Shown piece after piece: positions 54,402 through 63,337 of a stretch of DNA of 64,000 nt. Within the stretch, counting starts at the first letter, position 1. Each line of letters opens with the position of its first letter. This stretch comes from Sphaerotilus microaerophilus. Lineage in GTDB: Bacteria; Pseudomonadota; Gammaproteobacteria; Burkholderiales; Burkholderiaceae_C. Both the position numbers and the translations under genes were made by a program. The stretch lies in NCBI RefSeq assembly GCF_023734135.1, contig NZ_AP025730.1:186001-250000 (forward strand), in the 5' to 3' direction. Under the pieces are notes generated by a model that was given only the letters and a program-made list of their open reading frames with translations, was not told the DNA's origin and did not search any database.

Positions 54402-55136
54402 ATGACGATCCCGAACACCCTCGCCGCGCGCAGCCAGATCCTCGGCCGGCTGCGCGCCGTGCCCACCACCGCACTGCCGACGCCCAGCCTGGACGCCTAC
54501 CTGCACGGCCCCTTCGGCCGCGGCAGCGTGGGCGCACGCATCGACCCGGCCACGCTGGTCGCGCCCTTCGAGGCCGCCGCCCGCGGCTGGCGGGCCGACG
54601 TGCTGCACGCCCGCCCCGGCGACTGGCCGCAGGCGGTGCGCGCGGCACTCGATGCGCGGGGCGTACGCCGCCTCGTGCTGGGCCGCGCTGCGGCGGCCCG
54701 GCCGGACCTCACCGCCGCGCTGCAGGGCCTGGAGCGGACGGTGTTCGACCAGCCGATCGACACCTGGAAGGGCGAGCTGTTCGACCGCGTCGACGCCGGC
54801 TTCACCTTCACCGAGGCCGGCATCGCCGACACCGGCACGCTGCTGCTGCGCCCGGGCGCCGACGAGCCGCGCACGCTCTCGCTCGTGCCGCCGCTGCACG
54901 TGGCGCTGCTGCGCGCCAGCACGCTCTACGCCGGCCTGCCCGCCGCCCTGCGCGCCCTGGCCCCCGAAGCCGCCATGCCGACCAACCTGCTGCTGGTCAC
55001 CGGCCCGTCCAAGACCGCCGACATCCAGCAGGTGCTGGCCTTCGGCGCGCACGGGCCGAAGGAACTGGTGATCGTCATCGTGGACGACCAGGCCGCCCCG
55101 CTGACCTTTGCCGCCGCGCAAGGAGATGCCGCATGA
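54402..55136 (+). CDS. lutC: L-lactate utilisation protein LutC
   Basis: 244-aa LUD-domain protein (DUF162), the third component of the LutABC complex. The N-terminus AARSQILGRLRAV is followed by the core FTFTEAGIADTGTLLL near residue 130 and GPSKTADIQQVLAFGAHGPKEL near residue 205. No metal cluster of its own is seen. It overlaps the lutB start by 4 bp (ATGA), implying translational coupling. Confidence 0.93.
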   Translation: MTIPNTLAARSQILGRLRAVPTTALPTPSLDAYLHGPFGRGSVGARIDPATLVAPFEAAARGWRADVLHARPGDWPQAVRAALDARGVRRLVLGRAAAARPDLTAALQGLERTVFDQPIDTWKGELFDRVDAGFTFTEAGIADTGTLLLRPGADEPRTLSLVPPLHVALLRASTLYAGLPAALRALAPEAAMPTNLLLVTGPSKTADIQQVLAFGAHGPKELVIVIVDDQAAPLTFAAAQGDAA

Positions 55137-56638
55137 GCGCCCTAACCCACGCCACTCACGCCACCCACCCCGCCGCGGGCACCACGTCCACGCTGCACTT
55201 CGTCGACCCGCGCCACTTCAAGGCCAACACCTCCGAGGCGGTCGGCGACGCCCACCTGCGCGCGAGCTTCCGCAGCGCGATGGACTTCCTGCAGGCCAAG
55301 CGCGCCGGGCACTTCAGCGACACCGCGGCCTTCGACGCGCTGCGCGGCGTCGGCGAGGCGATCCGCCGCTACAGCCTGTCGCGCCTGCCCGACCTGCTGG
55401 AGCGGCTGGAAGGCAACCTGATCGCGCGCGGCGTGCAGGTGCACTGGGCCGCCACGCCAGCCGAGGCCAACGCCATCTTCCTGGCCATTGCCCGCGCGCA
55501 CGACGCCAAGGGGATGATCAAGGGCAAGTCGATGGTCAGCGAGGAGATCGAGCTGAACCACCGGATGGCCGAGCAGGGCGTGGACTGCCTGGAGTCGGAC
55601 ATGGGCGAGTACATCGTCCAGCTGGCGGGCGAGCGGCCGAGCCACATCATCATGCCGGCGATCCACAAGACCAAGCAGCAGATCGCCGCGCTGTTCGCCC
55701 AGGAGATCCCCGACACGCCCTACACCGAGGACGTCGATGCGCTGATCGCCATCGGCCGGCGCGTGCTGCGCAATGAGTTCCGCGATGCCAAGGTGGGCGT
55801 CTCGGGCGTCAACTTCCTGGTCGCCGAGACCGGCACGCTGTGTCTCGTCGAGAACGAGGGCAACGGCCGCATGTGCACCACCGTGCCCGAGGTGCACATC
55901 GCCATCACCGGCATCGAGAAGGTGGTGGAGCGCTTCGAGCACGTGCTGCCGCTGTTCAGCCTGCTCACGCGCTCGGCCACCGGCCAGGCGGTCACCACCT
56001 ACTTCAACGCCATCACCGGCCCGCGCCGCCCGGGCGAGCTGGACGGGCCGAAGGAGGTGCACCTGGTGCTGCTGGACAACGGCCGCAGCCAGGCCTGGCG
56101 CGATGCGGACTTCCGCGCCACGCTGCAGTGCATCCGCTGCGGCGCCTGCATGAACCACTGCCCGGTCTACGCGCGCATCGGCGGGCTGGCCTACGGCACC
56201 ACCTACCCGGGGCCGATCGGCGCGATCATCTCGCCGCACCTGCTCGGCCTGGAACCCACCCAGGACCTGCCCACCGCCAGCAGCCTGTGCGGCGCCTGCG
56301 CCGAGGTCTGCCCGGTGGGCATCCCGATCCCCGAGCTGCTGATGCAGCTGCGCCGCGCCGCCAAGCACGACCCCGAACCGGGCCACGAACCGCTCGGTGG
56401 CCAGGCCAGCGCCAAGGACTGGAAGGAGGCCCTGGCGTGGAAGGCCTGGGCCTGGCTGAACGAGCACCCCGCGCTGTACCGCCACGCCGTGTCGATCGGC
56501 CGCCGCCTGCGCGGCCTCACGCCGAACTGGCAGGCTGGCTGGACGGCGCACCGCACGCCGATGAAGCTGGCGGCCAAGGGGCTGAGGGAGCGGCTGGCGG
56601 AGCAGGAAGGACGGCGACCCACGCCTGACCGGCGCTGA
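55133..56638 (+). CDS. lutB: L-lactate utilisation iron-sulfur protein LutB
   Basis: 501-aa LUD-domain protein with a C-terminal ferredoxin-type domain. The LUD part (about 60-300) has the family segments KGKSMVSEEIELN and ETGTLCLVENEGNGRM. Two 4Fe-4S motifs follow: CIRCGACMNHCPVY near residue 330 and LCGACAEVCPVGIPI near residue 385. It transfers electrons from lactate oxidation towards the quinone pool. The start overlaps lutC. The gene ends 48 bp before a toxin-antitoxin pair. Confidence 0.95.
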   Translation: MSALTHATHATHPAAGTTSTLHFVDPRHFKANTSEAVGDAHLRASFRSAMDFLQAKRAGHFSDTAAFDALRGVGEAIRRYSLSRLPDLLERLEGNLIARGVQVHWAATPAEANAIFLAIARAHDAKGMIKGKSMVSEEIELNHRMAEQGVDCLESDMGEYIVQLAGERPSHIIMPAIHKTKQQIAALFAQEIPDTPYTEDVDALIAIGRRVLRNEFRDAKVGVSGVNFLVAETGTLCLVENEGNGRMCTTVPEVHIAITGIEKVVERFEHVLPLFSLLTRSATGQAVTTYFNAITGPRRPGELDGPKEVHLVLLDNGRSQAWRDADFRATLQCIRCGACMNHCPVYARIGGLAYGTTYPGPIGAIISPHLLGLEPTQDLPTASSLCGACAEVCPVGIPIPELLMQLRRAAKHDPEPGHEPLGGQASAKDWKEALAWKAWAWLNEHPALYRHAVSIGRRLRGLTPNWQAGWTAHRTPMKLAAKGLRERLAEQEGRRPTPDRR

Positions 56639-56686
56639 CCGCCGTACACTCGCGAATACACGTATCGCAAGCTCCAGGCCCACGCC

Positions 56687-56914
56687 ATGCCCACCTCCAT
56701 CCGGCTCGACCCCGCCATCGAGCAGCGCCTGGACCACCTGGCTGCCGCGACCGGCCGCAGCAAGGCGTTCTACCTGCGCGAGCTGATCGCCAACGGGCTG
56801 GACGACCTGGAGGACTACTACCTGGCCGCCGCCACCGCGCAGCGGGTGCGCGAGGGCACGGAAGCGGTGTATTCGCTCGACGAGGTGGAGCGCGACCTTG
56901 GCCTGGCGGATTGA
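56687..56914 (+). CDS. RHH-type antitoxin (RelB/ParD-like)
   Basis: 75-aa ribbon-helix-helix protein. Residues 1-45 form the DNA-binding RHH fold (TSIRLDPAIEQRLDHLAAATGRSKAFYLRELI). The acidic C-terminus (DDLEDYYLAAATAQRVREG, then YSLDEVERDLGL) is the usual toxin-neutralising tail. It is transcribed with the RelE-like toxin whose gene overlaps its end by 17 bp. AATACACGTAT just upstream (56655-56665) is a short AT-rich patch, possibly part of the autoregulatory operator. Confidence 0.9.
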   Translation: MPTSIRLDPAIEQRLDHLAAATGRSKAFYLRELIANGLDDLEDYYLAAATAQRVREGTEAVYSLDEVERDLGLAD

Positions 56915-57167
56915 GCTGACGGCCACCGCCGCCAGGCAACTGGGCAAACTGGACAAGGCCCAGGCCCGCCGGATCACCACCTTCCTGCGCCAGCGGCTGG
57001 CCACGCTGGACGATCCCCGAGGCGCCGGCAAGGCGCTGACCGGCCCACAGCTCGGTTCGTTCTGGCGCTACCGGGTGGGCGACTACCGGCTGATCTGCGA
57101 CGTTCAGGATGGGGTGCTGCGCATCCTGGTGATCGAGATCGGGCACCGGCGCGAGGTGTATCGCTGA
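56898..57167 (+). CDS. RelE/ParE-family toxin
   Basis: 89-aa type II toxin. It has the RelE-like pattern: TATAARQLGKLDKAQARRITTFLR, then the beta-sheet core GSFWRYRVGDYRLICDVQDGVLRILVIEIGHRREVYR. The C-terminal Arg and Tyr (RREVYR) are typical of active mRNA-interferase toxins. The start is probably TTG 56898, overlapping the antitoxin by 17 bp; no ATG or GTG lies at the right place. It most likely cleaves ribosome-bound mRNA; DNA gyrase inhibition (ParE) is the alternative. Confidence 0.88.
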   Translation: MAWRIELTATAARQLGKLDKAQARRITTFLRQRLATLDDPRGAGKALTGPQLGSFWRYRVGDYRLICDVQDGVLRILVIEIGHRREVYR

Positions 57168-57207
57168 GCGGGGTCATCGACCCAGCGCCTCGAAGTGGTA
57201 CCTCCCA

Positions 57208-58080
57208 TCACCGCAGCGCCGCCTCGTCGTAGGTCACCCGCTCGACCCGGAAGTGGCCGTAGACGAAGGGCCCGTCCGACCGGTGCCAGATGGCGTCGCC
57301 GCGCCCGGGCACGCGCCGGCCACCTTCGGCGCTGCGGAACTCGCCCAGCGGCGTGGTCCAGGGCATGCGCTCGACACGGTCGTTGGCCTTCACATCGCCG
57401 CGGTCCTCGGAGCGGAAGTCGACCAGCCAGCCCTCGGCGTCGAAGGTCAGCTCGGCGCCCACCGTGTGCGGCCCGTTCATGAACACCACCCTTGCGTGCT
57501 GCGCGTCGATGGCCTCCCAGCGCATCGCCGGCCCCAGCAGCGCGGAGGGCGCGTAGGCGCAGAGGTCGTTGAGCAGCGTCACCGTCTCGGTGCGCGACAG
57601 CAGCGGGCCGGCAAAGTCCGCCACATCCACCAACCCGGCCAGGCGCACCCGCATCGTGGCCTCGTGCCCGCGGTAGTCGTGCAGCACCTGCACCGGCAGG
57701 CCGGCCATCCGCATCGGCATGCGGGTGGCCATGTGGAACAGGCGTCGCGGCGGATCGAGCACGTCCACCTGATGCGCCGGGCCGCGCATGCCGGGCTGGT
57801 CCGGCGCGGCGTACAGCGTGGCGTCGAAGGTCACGTGCACCGCGCGCACCGGCGGGCGGCCAACCACACCGGCGTTGCGCAGCCAGCGCTGCACCGGCTC
57901 GGGCACGCGGGCCAGGTCCGCCTCGCTGACCGGCGCCGCCGCGGGTGGCAGCACCGGCAGCGAGGCCAGGCGCTGCTGGAAGACGGCGCCCAGATCCGCC
58001 CCCGGCCGCTTCGACACCCACAGAGCCGCCAAGCCCGCCAGCACCAGCAGGCCGGCCACCACCCACAGGACGACGCGCAT
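57208..58080 (-). CDS. DUF6544-like membrane-anchored protein
   Basis: 290 aa. One N-terminal membrane helix (VVLWVVAGLLVLAGLAALWV) is followed by a large soluble domain. It begins with a Pro-rich stretch and LARVPEPVQRWLRNAGVVGRPPVRAVHV, then all-beta-looking sequence containing HQVDVLDPPRRLFHMATRMPMRMAGLPVQVLHDYR. This fits the DUF6544 family as I recall it, which has no assigned function. It is probably anchored facing the periplasm. Single gene, convergent with the RelE toxin gene (40 bp apart). Confidence 0.7.
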   Translation of the reverse strand: MRVVLWVVAGLLVLAGLAALWVSKRPGADLGAVFQQRLASLPVLPPAAAPVSEADLARVPEPVQRWLRNAGVVGRPPVRAVHVTFDATLYAAPDQPGMRGPAHQVDVLDPPRRLFHMATRMPMRMAGLPVQVLHDYRGHEATMRVRLAGLVDVADFAGPLLSRTETVTLLNDLCAYAPSALLGPAMRWEAIDAQHARVVFMNGPHTVGAELTFDAEGWLVDFRSEDRGDVKANDRVERMPWTTPLGEFRSAEGGRRVPGRGDAIWHRSDGPFVYGHFRVERVTYDEAALR

Positions 58081-58363
58081 CGACTGCCTCCAACGGACAT
58101 CCGGTCCAGGCGGTCAGTCTGGCACCGGGTGCGCGGGGGCGGGTTGATGGGTCACAAGGGGGCGCGTGGCGACACGCGCACTCGCATCCGCGGCGACCCG
58201 CTCAATCTGCTTGGCAAGAGAGGAGAAGTGTCCATACGCCAAAAGACGAATGCGTTGTCGGTGGCACACGGACACCAACGGCATTTGACGCCAGGGCCGG
58301 GTCCGTTCACCATATTTCCAATTCCGGCGCGCGCGGGGCGTGTCGAACCCAGGGAGAGAGTTG

Positions 58364-58774
58364 ATGAACAAGCCACCCCATTCGCTGGCATCGCGCCGCG
58401 TTGCACTGTTGTCCCTGCTGGCTGGCGCCAGCACGCTGTTGGCTGCCTGCGGCGGCGGGGGAGACGACAAGTCGACCCCGTTTGTCTTCACCAAGCAACC
58501 CAGCAACGTCACGGTCACCTACCGCGGCAGCGCCGTGGGCGTGGATTTCGAGGCCGCCGTCTCTGACTCGGTCAAGACAGCCGAGTGGTTCGAAAGCCGT
58601 GATGGGGGGACGACCTGGACCAGCCTGGGCTACACCGGCAATTCGCTGGCGCTGGGCTTCTTCGTCACCAGCACCGCCCTCAATGGCTATCAGTACAAGA
58701 TCAAGGTGTCGAACTACGACGACCAATTCATCACCAGCAACCCCGTCACGCTGACAGTACTGACTGCCGCGTAA
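58364..58774 (+). CDS. Small lipoprotein with Ig-like domain
   Basis: 136 aa. A twin-Arg-free signal sequence (SLASRRVALLSLLAGAS) ends in the lipobox LLAAC, followed by GGGGDDKS. The +2 Gly suggests outer-membrane sorting. The mature part (about 40-136) looks like an immunoglobulin-like domain: FTKQPSNVTVTYRGSAVGVDFEAAV, then WFESRDGGTTWTSLG and SNPVTLTVL at the end. The function is not known. AGGGAGAGAG lies directly upstream of ATG 58364. It is convergent with the broken glycerate kinase gene. Confidence 0.8.
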   Translation: MNKPPHSLASRRVALLSLLAGASTLLAACGGGGDDKSTPFVFTKQPSNVTVTYRGSAVGVDFEAAVSDSVKTAEWFESRDGGTTWTSLGYTGNSLALGFFVTSTALNGYQYKIKVSNYDDQFITSNPVTLTVLTAA

Positions 58775-58783
58775 GGCAGCCGG

Positions 58784-59942
58784 TCACCCGGTCACCAGGA
58801 TCGCCCGGAAGTCGTTCACGTTGGTCAGCGTCGGGCCGGTGATGACCTGATCGCCCAGGGCCTCGAAGAAGCGGTGGGCGTCATTGCGGTCCAGCGCATC
58901 GGCGGCGCGATGGCCCAGCGCCTCGGCGCACGCCAGAGTGTCCGGCCCGGTGAGGGCGCCGGCGATGGGCTCGATGCCGTCCACGCCGTCGGTGTCCGCA
59001 GCCAGGGCGTGGATGTGCGGGTCGCCCTGCTGCGCCAGGGTCAGCGCGAGCAGGAACTCGACGTTGCGCCCGCCGCGGCCGGTGCCGCGCACCTGCACCG
59101 TCGATTCGCCACCGCTGAGCAGCACGCAGGGCGGCGTGAAGGGCTGGCCACGGCGGGCTACCTGCTGGGCGATGGCGGCCAGGGTGCGGCCCATCGAGCG
59201 GGCCTCGTCCTCCAGCGCGTCGCCCAGGATGTGCACCGCCAGCCCGGCGCGCCGGCCGACCTCGGCCGCGGCCTCCAGTGCCTGCTGCGGGGTGGCGATC
59301 CAGTGCGTCTCGATGGCCGGCAGGCGCGGGTCGCCGGGCTTGAGGGATTCGGCGATCGTCGCTTCCTCCAGCAGGCGCAGCGCGGCCGGCGGCGCGTCGA
59401 TGCGGTGGCGCCGCAGGATGGCGAGCGCGTCGGCGCAGGTGGTCGGGTCGGGTACGGTGGGGCCGGAGGCGATGTCCACCACGGCGTCGCCGGGCACGTC
59501 GGAGATGACCAGGTTGACCACCCGGGCCGGCGCACAGGCAGCGGCCAGGCGGCCGCCCTTGATGGCCGAGAGGTGGCGGCGCACGGTGTTGATCTCGCCG
59601 ATGGTCGCGCCGCTGGCCAGCAGCGCGCGGCCAAGGCTCGGCGGCACGCTGGCCGGCGGCATCCGGCACGGGGTGGGCCGCCTCGACGACTTCGATGCGG
59701 TCGCAGGGTAGAGCATGGCCGTAGCGGGTCACGACCAGACCCTTCAGGGGCGCCGGCCAGTGCCGCTCCAGGCCCTGCGCCATCGACGCCGCAGCCTTGC
59801 CGGCACCGATCACCACGGTGCGCCCGCGGGGCACGGGCGGCAGGTGGCGCGGCAGGCTGTGCGCCGGCAGGGCCGCCTGCAGCGCGGCGTCGAACATCGC
59901 GCGCAGCAGGTCGCGTGCAGCAGCGGTGTCCACCGGCCGCAT
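58784..59942 (-). pseudogene. Glycerate 2-kinase (MOFRL type), broken by internal deletion
   Basis: The gene for a GckA/TtuD-type glycerate kinase, normally about 420-430 aa. The first 97 codons read in one frame from ATG 59942, ending HPVPDAAG; the rest (about 283 codons, from LGRALLASGATIGE to the stop at 58784) is in another frame. By comparison with the family, about 45 residues between these points, including the glycine-rich GGGSAL loop, are missing. The frame therefore changes at about 59640-59655. It would have phosphorylated glycerate formed in tartrate or hydroxypyruvate metabolism. Its start overlaps the preceding Bug gene stop (TGATG). Unlikely to be functional. Confidence 0.85.
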
Positions 59943-60733
59943 CACTCGATGACCACGTGGGCCTGCTTGACCAGGCGGGCGTACTTCTCGCTGTCGTCAC
60001 GGATCTGGCGGGCCATCTGATCGGGCGTGTTGCCGATGGGCTCGGCGCCGATCTCGTCCATGCGCTTCTTGAACTCGGGCGAGCGGATGATCTTGACCAT
60101 CTCGCCAGCCAGTTTGGCCTGCACGTCCTTGGGCGTGGCCGCCGGCGCGAGCACGCCGAACCAGGTGCCGAGGTCAAAGCCCGCCAGCCCGGCCTCGGCC
60201 AGGGTGGGCACGTCGGGCAGCGCCGAGGAGCGCTTGCCGGTGGTCACCGCCAGCGCGCGCAGCTTGCCGGCCTTGATGTGCTGCAACACCGGCGTGATGG
60301 TGTCGAAGCCCATCGTCACCTGCCCGCCCAGCAGGTCGGTGGTGAGCGGACCGCTGCCCTTGTAGGGGATGTGCAGCAGGTTGGCGCCGATCATGTTCTC
60401 GAACTGGGTGCCGATCAGGTGCTGTGCGGTGCCGTTGCCATTGGAGCCGTAGCTCAGCTCGGGCTTGGCGGTCTTGGCCAGCACCGCCAGTTCGGCCACG
60501 GTCTTGGCCGGCGACGCGGCGCTGACCACCAGCACGTTGGGCACCAGCGCGATGGTGGTGAGCGGCGCAAAGTCCTTCTGCAGGTCGTAGGGCAGCTTCT
60601 TGTAGACCGCCCCGGCGATGGTGTGGTGCACCGCGCCGACCAGCAGGGTGTGGCCGTCCGCCCTGGACTTGGCGACCAGATCGGCCCCCAGCGTGGCGCC
60701 GGCGCCGGGCTTGTTCTCGACGATCACGGTCTG
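59942..60733 (-). pseudogene. Bug/TctC-type solute-binding protein, 5' end deleted
   Basis: Only the last 263 codons of a tripartite tricarboxylate transporter receptor (Bug) protein remain, from QTVIVENKPGAGATLGADLV to the stop at 59942. Full-length proteins are about 325 aa. The missing part includes the signal peptide and the first 55-60 residues, so export is lost. The remnant keeps YGSNGNGTAQHL and LHIPYKGSGP. The break point (about 60725-60735) is a direct junction with the tartrate dehydrogenase remnant. A start codon for the remnant frame is not credible. Confidence 0.85.
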
Positions 60734-61503
60734 CCCGCGAGCGCGGCGGCCAGGTCGCTGAGGATGTCGGCGTGCAGGTTGGTGGCGACGATGGTGTCGA
60801 GCGTGCCGGGCCGGTTGACCATGCGGGCGGTGGCGGCGTCCACCAGTTCCTTGTCCCAGGTCACGTCGGGGAAGTCGGCGGCCACCTCCGCGGCGATCTG
60901 GTCCCACATCACCATCGCGTGGCGCTGGGCGTTGCTCTTGGTGACCACCGTCAGCAGCTTGCGCGGGCGGCTTTGCGCCAGCTCGAAGGCGAAGCGGAGG
61001 ATGCGCTCCACGCCCACGCGGGTCATGATGGACACGTCGGTGGCCGCCTCGATCGGGTGGCCCTGGTGCACGCGGCCGCCGACGCCGGAGTACTCACCCT
61101 CGGAGTTCTCGCGCACGATGACCCAGTTCAGGTCCTCGGGCCGGCAGCGCTTGAGCGGTGCGTCGATGCCGGGCAGGATGCGCGTGGGCCGCACGTTGGC
61201 GTACTGATCGAAGCCCTGGCAGATCTTCAGCCGCAGGCCCCAGAGCGTGATGTGGTCAGGGATGTGCGGGTCGCCGGCCGAGCCGAACAGGATGGCGTCC
61301 TTGCCCTTCAGGGCCTCCAGCCCGTCGGCCGGCATCATCTCGCCGCGCTCGCGGTACCAGTCACCGCCCCAGCCGAAGGACTCGAACTCGACGGCAAAGC
61401 CGCCATCGGCCGCGGCCAGGGCCTGCAGCACCTGCTGGCCGGCGGGGACCACCTCCTTGCCGATGCCGTCTCCGGGGATGGCTGCGATGGCGTAGGTCTT
61501 CAT
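60724..61503 (-). pseudogene. Tartrate dehydrogenase/decarboxylase, truncated at C-terminus
   Basis: An isocitrate/isopropylmalate-dehydrogenase-family protein of the TtuC (tartrate dehydrogenase) group. The N-terminus KTYAIAAIPGDGIGKEVV, the substrate block RENSEGEYSGVGGRVHQG and LTVVTKSNAQRHAMVMWDQ are intact. It stops after 259 codons at LADILSDLAAALAG plus two extra residues. The family has about 355-360 aa, so the last 100 residues, with the second half of the cofactor site (the HGSAFDI region), are missing. The end is fused by deletion to the Bug remnant. The start ATG 61503 is clear. Probably non-functional. Confidence 0.85.
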
Positions 61504-61627
61504 GTCGGTTCTCCTGTGTCGGTGGCGATGCCCGCACTCTAGGAACCCCGGGGCTTGCCGGATCAGGGTGAAAGTGAAAGCATCGTCAACCCGAGGTGAA
61601 CGATCAGGACACGACGATGAGGACACC

Positions 61628-62303
61628 ATGACCCAGCCCGCGCTTCAGAGTGCCGACCTGGCCTTCCTGGTCAGCCTGGCGGGCAGCGGCAGCCTGAGCG
61701 CGGCGGCGCGTGAGCTGGGCCTGTCGAAGGCGGCAGTCAGCAAGCGCCTGGCGCTGATCGAGTCCCGCAGTGGCGTGGCATTGGTCAACCGCAGCACCCG
61801 GCGCATGAGCCTGACGCCCGAGGGCGAGGCGGTGGTGGAGCGCGCCCGGCGCATCCTCGGCGAGATCGAGGAGCTGGACGCGCTGCGGCACGCCAAAGGC
61901 GCCGCAGGAGCTGGTCGGCCACGCCTGCATCGGCATCCGCCAGGGCGACGAGGCCTACGGCACCTGGCGGCTGTCGACCGGCCGGGGCGCGCGCCAACGC
62001 AGCGAGACGGTGAAGACGCGCGGCAACCTGGCCACCAACGACGGTGAGATCGCCGTGGCCTGGGCGCTGGAGGGGCACGGCATCCTGATACGCGCCGAGT
62101 GGGACATCGCCCGCCACCTCGCCAGCGGCCGGCTGGTGCCGGTGCTGCCGCAGTGGGAAACGCCCGAGGCGGACATCTACGCCGTCTGGCCGCAGCGGCT
62201 GCAGCTGTCCACGCGGGTGCGGGCCTTCGTCGATTTCATCGCCGAGTCCTTCGGCGCGCCGCAGCCGGTGCAGCAGGAACCCCCGGCGTCAGAACACGCC
62301 TAG
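61628..62303 (+). pseudogene. LysR-family regulator of the tartrate locus, internal deletion
   Basis: The first 91 codons from ATG 61628 encode a normal LysR DNA-binding domain (FLVSLAGSGSLSAAARELGLSKAAVSKRL) and linker (LDALRHAKG). The frame then shifts to a second one, APQELVGHACIGIRQGDEAYG, that continues to the stop at 62301-62303. By family length (about 300 aa) some 75-80 residues of the effector domain are missing near 61895-61905. Its position, divergent from the tartrate dehydrogenase gene, marks it as the former regulator of that operon. Its stop overlaps the convergent flavodoxin-like gene by 15 bp. Confidence 0.85.
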
Positions 62304-62819
62304 CCGCAGCCCGGCGGCCAGGGCCGCGCCCAGGTCCTGGCAGCGCAGCAGTTCGTCCGGCGCGATGTGCTTGGGCGCCAGGATCTGCGCGGTTGTCTGC
62401 GCCCGGGTGCAGACGATCAGCGGCTCGGCCACCTGCGCCAGGCGCCAACCGGTGGCGATGCGCGCGATCTGCCGCGCCGCGCCCTGGCCGTCGCTGCCGG
62501 CGCAGACCAGGCTGGCGTAGGGCCGGCCGGCCACGTGGTCGAGCACGGCGTAGTAGCTGCGGTCGAAGAAGTCCTTCAGCAGCCCGCTCATCGCGGCCAG
62601 GTTCTCGGGCGTGGCGAAGAGATAGCCGTCGGCCGCCAGCACATCGGCGGGGCCGGCTTCACGGGCGTGCACCAGGCGCACCTGCAGGGGCCAGGTGGCA
62701 GCGTCGGGCGCGGGCTCTTCGGCTTCCAGCCGGGCCGCGGCGGCGGCGGCCTCGGCCATCTGGCGGGTGCCGCCGGTCATCGAGTGCCAGACGATCAGCA
62801 AGGTCCTGGTGTGGGGCAT
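62289..62819 (-). CDS. Flavodoxin-family NAD(P)H-dependent reductase
   Basis: 176-aa flavodoxin-like protein, FMN-binding. The phosphate-binding start is TLLIVWHSMTGGTRQMAEAA, the middle part LAADGYLFATPENLAAMSGLLKDFFDRSYYAVLDHVAGRPYA, and the last third contains DGQGAARQIARI. This fits the FMN-dependent NADPH reductase (FMN_red) family; the electron acceptor is unknown. The gene is intact, in contrast to the adjacent tartrate locus. The start ATG 62819 begins 9 residues before the binding motif. No operon partner is seen. Confidence 0.85.
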   Translation of the reverse strand: MPHTRTLLIVWHSMTGGTRQMAEAAAAAARLEAEEPAPDAATWPLQVRLVHAREAGPADVLAADGYLFATPENLAAMSGLLKDFFDRSYYAVLDHVAGRPYASLVCAGSDGQGAARQIARIATGWRLAQVAEPLIVCTRAQTTAQILAPKHIAPDELLRCQDLGAALAAGLRLGVF

Positions 62820-62866
62820 GCTTGCAGTGTGCCCCGGACGGGACCCGGCCAGGACCGGTGAGGCGA

Positions 62867-63055
62867 TCAGCGCCCCGTCGGGTGGCCGAGGGCCTGCCAG
62901 ACGCGCTCGGCCCGCTCGACCAGCGCCAGCCCGGCGCGAGCGGCCCAGCGTGTCGCCTGGATGTGCAGGGGCGCCTTGCGCCCCGGCAGGCGCCGACGCG
63001 CAGCGCGGAAGGAAAAGGCGACGGACGGTCGCAGCGGAAAAGCCCCGGATGGCAT
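62867..63055 (-). CDS. Hypothetical small basic protein
   Basis: A 62-codon frame on the minus strand, with an Arg/Ala-rich sequence (RAARRRLPGRKAPLH, then RWAARAGLALVERAERVWQAL). A helical C-terminus is possible. ATG 63055 has no strong Shine-Dalgarno. The DNA upstream (63056-63110) is distinctly less GC-rich and contains an AT-rich stretch, GTAAACTAGGGTTAATGC on the minus strand, which could be a promoter. I do not recognise the protein. It may be a non-coding frame. Confidence 0.3.
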   Translation of the reverse strand: MPSGAFPLRPSVAFSFRAARRRLPGRKAPLHIQATRWAARAGLALVERAERVWQALGHPTGR

Positions 63056-63337
63056 CGCCAAACCCTCGTCAACGTGTGGAATCCGCATTAACCCTAGTTT
63101 ACCGGGAGGATCGCCCGGCTGGGGTGCCATCGTGGGGCCCTGTCAGCGGCAGGACACACCGCGGGCCCTGGGCACAAGGGACCAGGGGCTGAGTCGGTCG
63201 CAAAGCACACGCTTGACCCGGCTGTTCCAGCCACCGGCACGCAGTGGCTGGCGCACAATAGCCGCGGTTAGCGCGTGGTTGGTGCCCTGCCGTGCTGCCG
63301 CTGTCTGCCTGCCTGCTTTCACCTACCCTCCGGCCCC

